The notes under the pieces were generated by a model. That model did no database searches. It saw only the letters and a program-made list of their open reading frames with translations, and was not told where the DNA came from. A program made the position numbers and the translations under genes. Positions 51,604 through 54,818 of a stretch of 54,818 nt of DNA are shown piece by piece (the stretch's first letter is position 1; each line of letters begins with the position of its first letter). Origin of the DNA: a virus; IMG/VR virus record IMGVR_UViG_3300037833_000027, positions 1 to 54,818 of that record. One strand, written 5' to 3'.

Positions 51604-54138
51604 GTGAAGGACACTACCCAGTACAAGCACGAAGACTTGGTTCTCAAGGTCACGCCGAACATCGACCCGGCCAAGTTCGACATGAACAGGTTCGAGCCGT
51701 TCCTCGACAGCATTTCCGGTGACCGGGAGTACCAGAAGGCCACGATCCGCACGGTGTGCAACTACCTCTTCGGCGAAGCGTACCCGAACCTGCGGGCACT
51801 GGCCGGGCAGAATTACAAGGCAAACCCGGTGCTCCGCGAGAAGTACCCGACGCTGGCCGCGTTCGAAGCACAGCTTCAGCTACCGGAGCAGTTGGCGTGT
51901 TCCGTGGACCTCGCGACGGGGACGGGGAAAAGCTACGTCATCTACGCCATCGCCCGCATCGCGTTGGCGGCGGGCAAGGTTGACCGGGTACTAGTCCTCT
52001 GCCCGTCCAACACCATCGAGGCCGGGCTGCTCGACAAGTTCCATGCCGAGTCGAAACAGCCGGACCACACCGACGTTCTACCGGCGGATTCGGTCTACAA
52101 GGTTCCCCACGTGACCAACGCCACGGAGACCGTGCTCCCCGGCGGCGTTTGCATCGAGAACCGCCACGCGGTCTACGCCGGAACGAAAAGCGCTATCGAG
52201 GATTCGTTCAAGGGCATGGGTGACCGCACGCTGGTGTTGTGTGACGAAGCGCACCACATTTACACCCCGGAGCAGGAAGGCCTGCGGCGATGGAAGGAGT
52301 TCCTGCTTTCCCCGGAGTACGGGTTCCGCTACGTGGTCGGGTTCTCCGGGACGTGCTACGTCGGGAACGAGTATTTCACTGATGTGGTGGCCCGCTATCC
52401 GTTGCGGCAGGCCACCGATGACGGCCGTGTGAAGCAAGTCGAGTACACGGTGGACAACGGCACCAACGACGCACGGGAGAAGCTACAGCAGATTTACGAG
52501 AACCACCTCGACAAGCGGAAGAAGTACAAGCTCGTCAAGCCGGTGACCATAATCATCACTCGCGACATCCCGACGTGTAAGCGGCTCACGGACGAGTTGA
52601 TCGAGTTCCTCGCCGAGCAGGAAGGCATCACCGAAGATCAGGCAGCCGCGAAGGTGATGCGAGTTCACACGAAGCGAGGGTCGGGTCAAGGCGCTAAGGA
52701 AGACGCCCAAATCCCATTGAACTTGGCGAAGCTCCGCGCTGGGGAACCGGACCAGAAGGACAGCCCTGTCGAGTGGATTACGTCGGTCAGCATGTTGACC
52801 GAGGGCTGGGACGTGAAGAACGTGTTCCAGATCGTCCCGCACGAAGAACGTGCGTTCAATTCCAAGTTGCTGATCTCCCAAGTGCTCGGACGCGGGCTGC
52901 GGGTTCCACCCGAGTTCGCCGGTCAGAACCCGATGGTGACCGTGTTCAACCATGCGAAGTGGAGCGGGCGGATCAAGGAACTCGTGGAAGAGGTGCTCGA
53001 AGAGGATAAGAAGGTCACTTCCGCCGTCGCCAAGAAAGACCCTGCCTTTGACTTCTCGTTCCACCACATCGACTACGAGAAGTCTCAGCAGATTACCGAG
53101 ACCAAGCAGGAGTCCGAGTACAACTTCGACATGCCCTACGTGAACCTCGCCGTTCAGCGGAAGGTTCTGGATCGGCAGACGGTCTACGAGGCGGCGCTCA
53201 CCAGCCAGCGGCGCAACAAGACGACGGCCGTGCGGATCGAAATGTATTCCGTCGAGGAGGTGGTCAACGCCGTCTACAACAAGTTCAAGGCCATCGACCT
53301 TGAGGAACAGACGGAGTACGCCAAGAAGATGCCGAAGGACAAGATTCGGAACTTGATCCGCGCGTCCCTCGACCAGATCAAGTACGACGGGAACGACGTG
53401 AGCAAAGAGAACAAGCAGCGAATCCTGTCATCGTTCGGCAACCTGAAGCGGGCGGGGAGCAAGAGCATTCGTTACAAGGTCGAGGCCACGAACGTGCGGC
53501 CGATGAAGGCGTCGGGCCGGGGCGTGGAGAACGTCAGCACGTCGATGTTGCGGAGGGGCATTGCGACCGTCTTCTATGACGACCAGTCGAAGACGTTCGA
53601 CCCCGTGCTCGCACAGGTGATCGGGGAGATCGAAGACCAGTTTTCCGACCTGCCGAAGTCAGCCGGGTACAGAGTGCCGAACTCGTTCCTGTTCAAGACG
53701 TGCCTCTCCGTGGCCGTCACCGTGGGCGACCCGGAACGCAGGTTCCTTTACAAGCTGGTTCAGGCCGAGAACGCCGCCAAGATCGACGGTTGGCTGAAGA
53801 ACACGGACAGCGGGTTCTACGAGATCGAGTACTCGTACTCCCGTGGGGACTATTCGCGGCGCGGCATGTTCAACCCCGACTTCTTCATCAGCATGGGCAC
53901 CGACGTACTCGTCGTCGAAATCAAGGAAGACGACGAGGCCAAGAACCCGTCACCCGAGAACGCGGGGAAGCGGCGGGCAGCCGAGACCCACTTCGAGTTG
54001 TTGAACCAGTTGCAGGGTGAGATGAAATACCACTTCTGCTTTCTCACCCCGAGCGACTACGACCTTTTCTTTGCGGAGCTACGGGAAGGACGCGCCATGA
54101 CCTTCCGCAGCGGCTTGGACGTGGAGTTGATGAAGTGA
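51604..54138 (+). CDS. res: Type III restriction endonuclease subunit (Res)
   Basis: An 844-residue helicase/nuclease that cuts unmodified DNA with Mod. Helicase motifs: DLATGTGKSYVI (Walker A, about 102-113), CDEAHH (about 212-217), GFSGTCY, SMLTEGWDVKN and LGRGLR. The C-terminal PD-(D/E)XK nuclease is FNPDFFISMG ... VVEIKEDD (Asp about 759, Glu-x-Lys about 772-774). Both catalytic sites look intact. GTG start with GGGAGGGGA upstream. Confidence 0.93.
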   Translation: MKDTTQYKHEDLVLKVTPNIDPAKFDMNRFEPFLDSISGDREYQKATIRTVCNYLFGEAYPNLRALAGQNYKANPVLREKYPTLAAFEAQLQLPEQLACSVDLATGTGKSYVIYAIARIALAAGKVDRVLVLCPSNTIEAGLLDKFHAESKQPDHTDVLPADSVYKVPHVTNATETVLPGGVCIENRHAVYAGTKSAIEDSFKGMGDRTLVLCDEAHHIYTPEQEGLRRWKEFLLSPEYGFRYVVGFSGTCYVGNEYFTDVVARYPLRQATDDGRVKQVEYTVDNGTNDAREKLQQIYENHLDKRKKYKLVKPVTIIITRDIPTCKRLTDELIEFLAEQEGITEDQAAAKVMRVHTKRGSGQGAKEDAQIPLNLAKLRAGEPDQKDSPVEWITSVSMLTEGWDVKNVFQIVPHEERAFNSKLLISQVLGRGLRVPPEFAGQNPMVTVFNHAKWSGRIKELVEEVLEEDKKVTSAVAKKDPAFDFSFHHIDYEKSQQITETKQESEYNFDMPYVNLAVQRKVLDRQTVYEAALTSQRRNKTTAVRIEMYSVEEVVNAVYNKFKAIDLEEQTEYAKKMPKDKIRNLIRASLDQIKYDGNDVSKENKQRILSSFGNLKRAGSKSIRYKVEATNVRPMKASGRGVENVSTSMLRRGIATVFYDDQSKTFDPVLAQVIGEIEDQFSDLPKSAGYRVPNSFLFKTCLSVAVTVGDPERRFLYKLVQAENAAKIDGWLKNTDSGFYEIEYSYSRGDYSRRGMFNPDFFISMGTDVLVVEIKEDDEAKNPSPENAGKRRAAETHFELLNQLQGEMKYHFCFLTPSDYDLFFAELREGRAMTFRSGLDVELMK

Positions 54139-54145
54139 CCCCGCC

Positions 54146-54238
54146 ATGCCCACCCAAGCCCTGATCCACGTTATCGAGCAATTTGGCTACGCCGTCCGCA
54201 CCAGCGCGATGACGGGCACCGACCGTTTACAAAACTAA
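54146..54238 (+). CDS. 30-residue ORF
   Basis: A short frame of 30 codons (QALIHVIEQFGYAVRTSAMT) starts 8 bases after res. It has no strong ribosome site, but the composition is protein-like and the frame is closed by TAA. A similar FGYAVR-type small protein may be conserved, but this is not certain. It may also serve as a leader peptide for the regulator that follows. Confidence 0.4.
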   Translation: MPTQALIHVIEQFGYAVRTSAMTGTDRLQN

Positions 54239-54253
54239 ACGGCGGTGTATAGC
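54226..54253 (+). promoter_or_regulatory. Promoter, likely giving a leaderless transcript
   Basis: TTTACA (54226-54231) and TATAGC (54248-54253) are separated by 16 bases and resemble sigma70 -35 and -10 boxes. The -10 ends 7 bases before the ATG at 54261, so the transcript would begin at or next to the start codon. There is no ribosome site before that ATG, which fits. Confidence 0.58.
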
Positions 54254-54260
54254 TTTCTAA

Positions 54261-54818
54261 ATGGAGTGCGACTTCAGCAAGCTGGTGCGGGACCGGATAA
54301 CCGACGTGGGCATGTCGCAGGCCGATCTGGCCAAGGCTCTCACGGGCACGGTCACGAAGGCCGCACTGTACTCGTTCCTGAAGGGCGAGTCCGGCCTGAA
54401 CTCGAAGCGGCTGGCCAAGGTGTTCGAGGTGCTGGCCATCGAGGTGCGTCCGAAGCCTCGCCCCGAGACGCCCGACCGCCACCTCGACACCACGGACCTG
54501 TTGAAGCGGGCGAGGGACTACCTCCTGACCGCGAACGACGAGCAGCGGAAGGTTTACCTGATGTGGCGTGCCGGGCAGTGCATCGCCGAGGCACGCCACC
54601 AGTGCGGCGGGGACTGGCCCGAGGTCTGGGACGCCCACGCCCCGCAGTTCGTGGACGCCCGGCTGATGCAGTACGCCGAGGGGGCGCTCCTGATGGCCGA
54701 CAAGTGCAAGGGCGAGTACGAGATTCGCAAGTTCCACAAGCTCGGCGATGCGCTGACGAACTACGAGATCACGAAGGAAAAGGTCAACGGCAAGTACATC
54801 CGCCGCGTGCGTAGGTAA
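54261..54818 (+). CDS. XRE-like HTH regulator
   Basis: A 185-residue protein with an N-terminal helix-turn-helix (ITDVGMSQADLAKALTGTVT, then LYSFLKGESGLNSKRLAKVF). The C-terminal 110 residues are helical with Trp and Tyr and have no known family. The stop ends at the last base of the window. It lies next to the restriction genes, where a control protein often regulates res expression. No ribosome site precedes the ATG. Confidence 0.82.
   Translation: MECDFSKLVRDRITDVGMSQADLAKALTGTVTKAALYSFLKGESGLNSKRLAKVFEVLAIEVRPKPRPETPDRHLDTTDLLKRARDYLLTANDEQRKVYLMWRAGQCIAEARHQCGGDWPEVWDAHAPQFVDARLMQYAEGALLMADKCKGEYEIRKFHKLGDALTNYEITKEKVNGKYIRRVRR

Overview
The window is GC-rich, tightly packed bacterial DNA made of accessory regions. 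Nothing in it is a clear housekeeping locus except a fragment of comM. The long zinc-ribbon serine recombinase, the IS5-family elements, the DUF2958/DUF6884/DUF429 genes and the Ser/Gly-rich phage tail proteins fit a Planctomycetota (Gemmata-like) genome. This is inference from style; no taxonomic marker gene is present.

Layout. (1) 1-2350: the C-terminal half of a tyrosine recombinase, a strong terminator, an unknown gene on the minus strand, and a second decayed copy of the recombinase 3' end. (2) 2350-6440: small hypothetical genes, a long non-coding block, a HARE-HTH/HNH nuclease, and a four-gene minus-strand operon. That operon encodes a membrane coiled-coil protein, a receiver-domain protein and two small proteins; a Cys/His mini-domain is shared by the receiver protein and one of the small ones. 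(3) 6457-13561: an IS5 remnant, a chain of overlapping minus-strand genes (DUF6884, a 65-residue protein, DUF2958, a ribbon-helix-helix protein), a nuclease/EVE-like protein, an XRE regulator divergent from a DUF429 gene, and a D12-class adenine methylase. (4) 13749-19820: an integrative-element core with a large serine recombinase, a primase/ATPase replication protein and an unknown partner. A 26-bp inverted repeat brackets the last two. (5) 20101-26090: a decayed zone with a TAG-interrupted gene, a helicase cut short next to an IS5-family insertion, a convergent methylase/nuclease pair that looks like a restriction-modification system, and an internal comM fragment.

(6) 26098-48972: a nearly complete HK97-type siphophage head-and-tail module, all on the plus strand: DUF3987-like ATPase, HNH/AP2-like protein, glycosyltransferase, PLD-like protein, TerS, TerL with a fused HNH domain, portal, prohead protease, major capsid, connector and closure proteins, tail tube, frameshifted tail chaperone, tape measure, tail proteins, two Ser/Gly-rich proteins, a GT25-like glycosyltransferase and a methyltransferase/glycosyltransferase fusion. 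No lysis, lysogeny or integrase gene is adjacent. (7) 49143-54818: a type III restriction-modification pair (Mod, Res), a 30-residue ORF, and an XRE regulator that may be read from a leaderless transcript.

How the parts may work together. The left half is a stack of mobile elements carrying likely defence genes. The prophage carries head and tail genes plus a sugar-transfer toolkit placed directly next to serine-rich tail proteins, which suggests O-glycosylated virion tails. The strongest leads are that tail-glycosylation cassette, the HNH-TerL fusion, the receiver/coiled-coil operon, and the nuclease-EVE protein.
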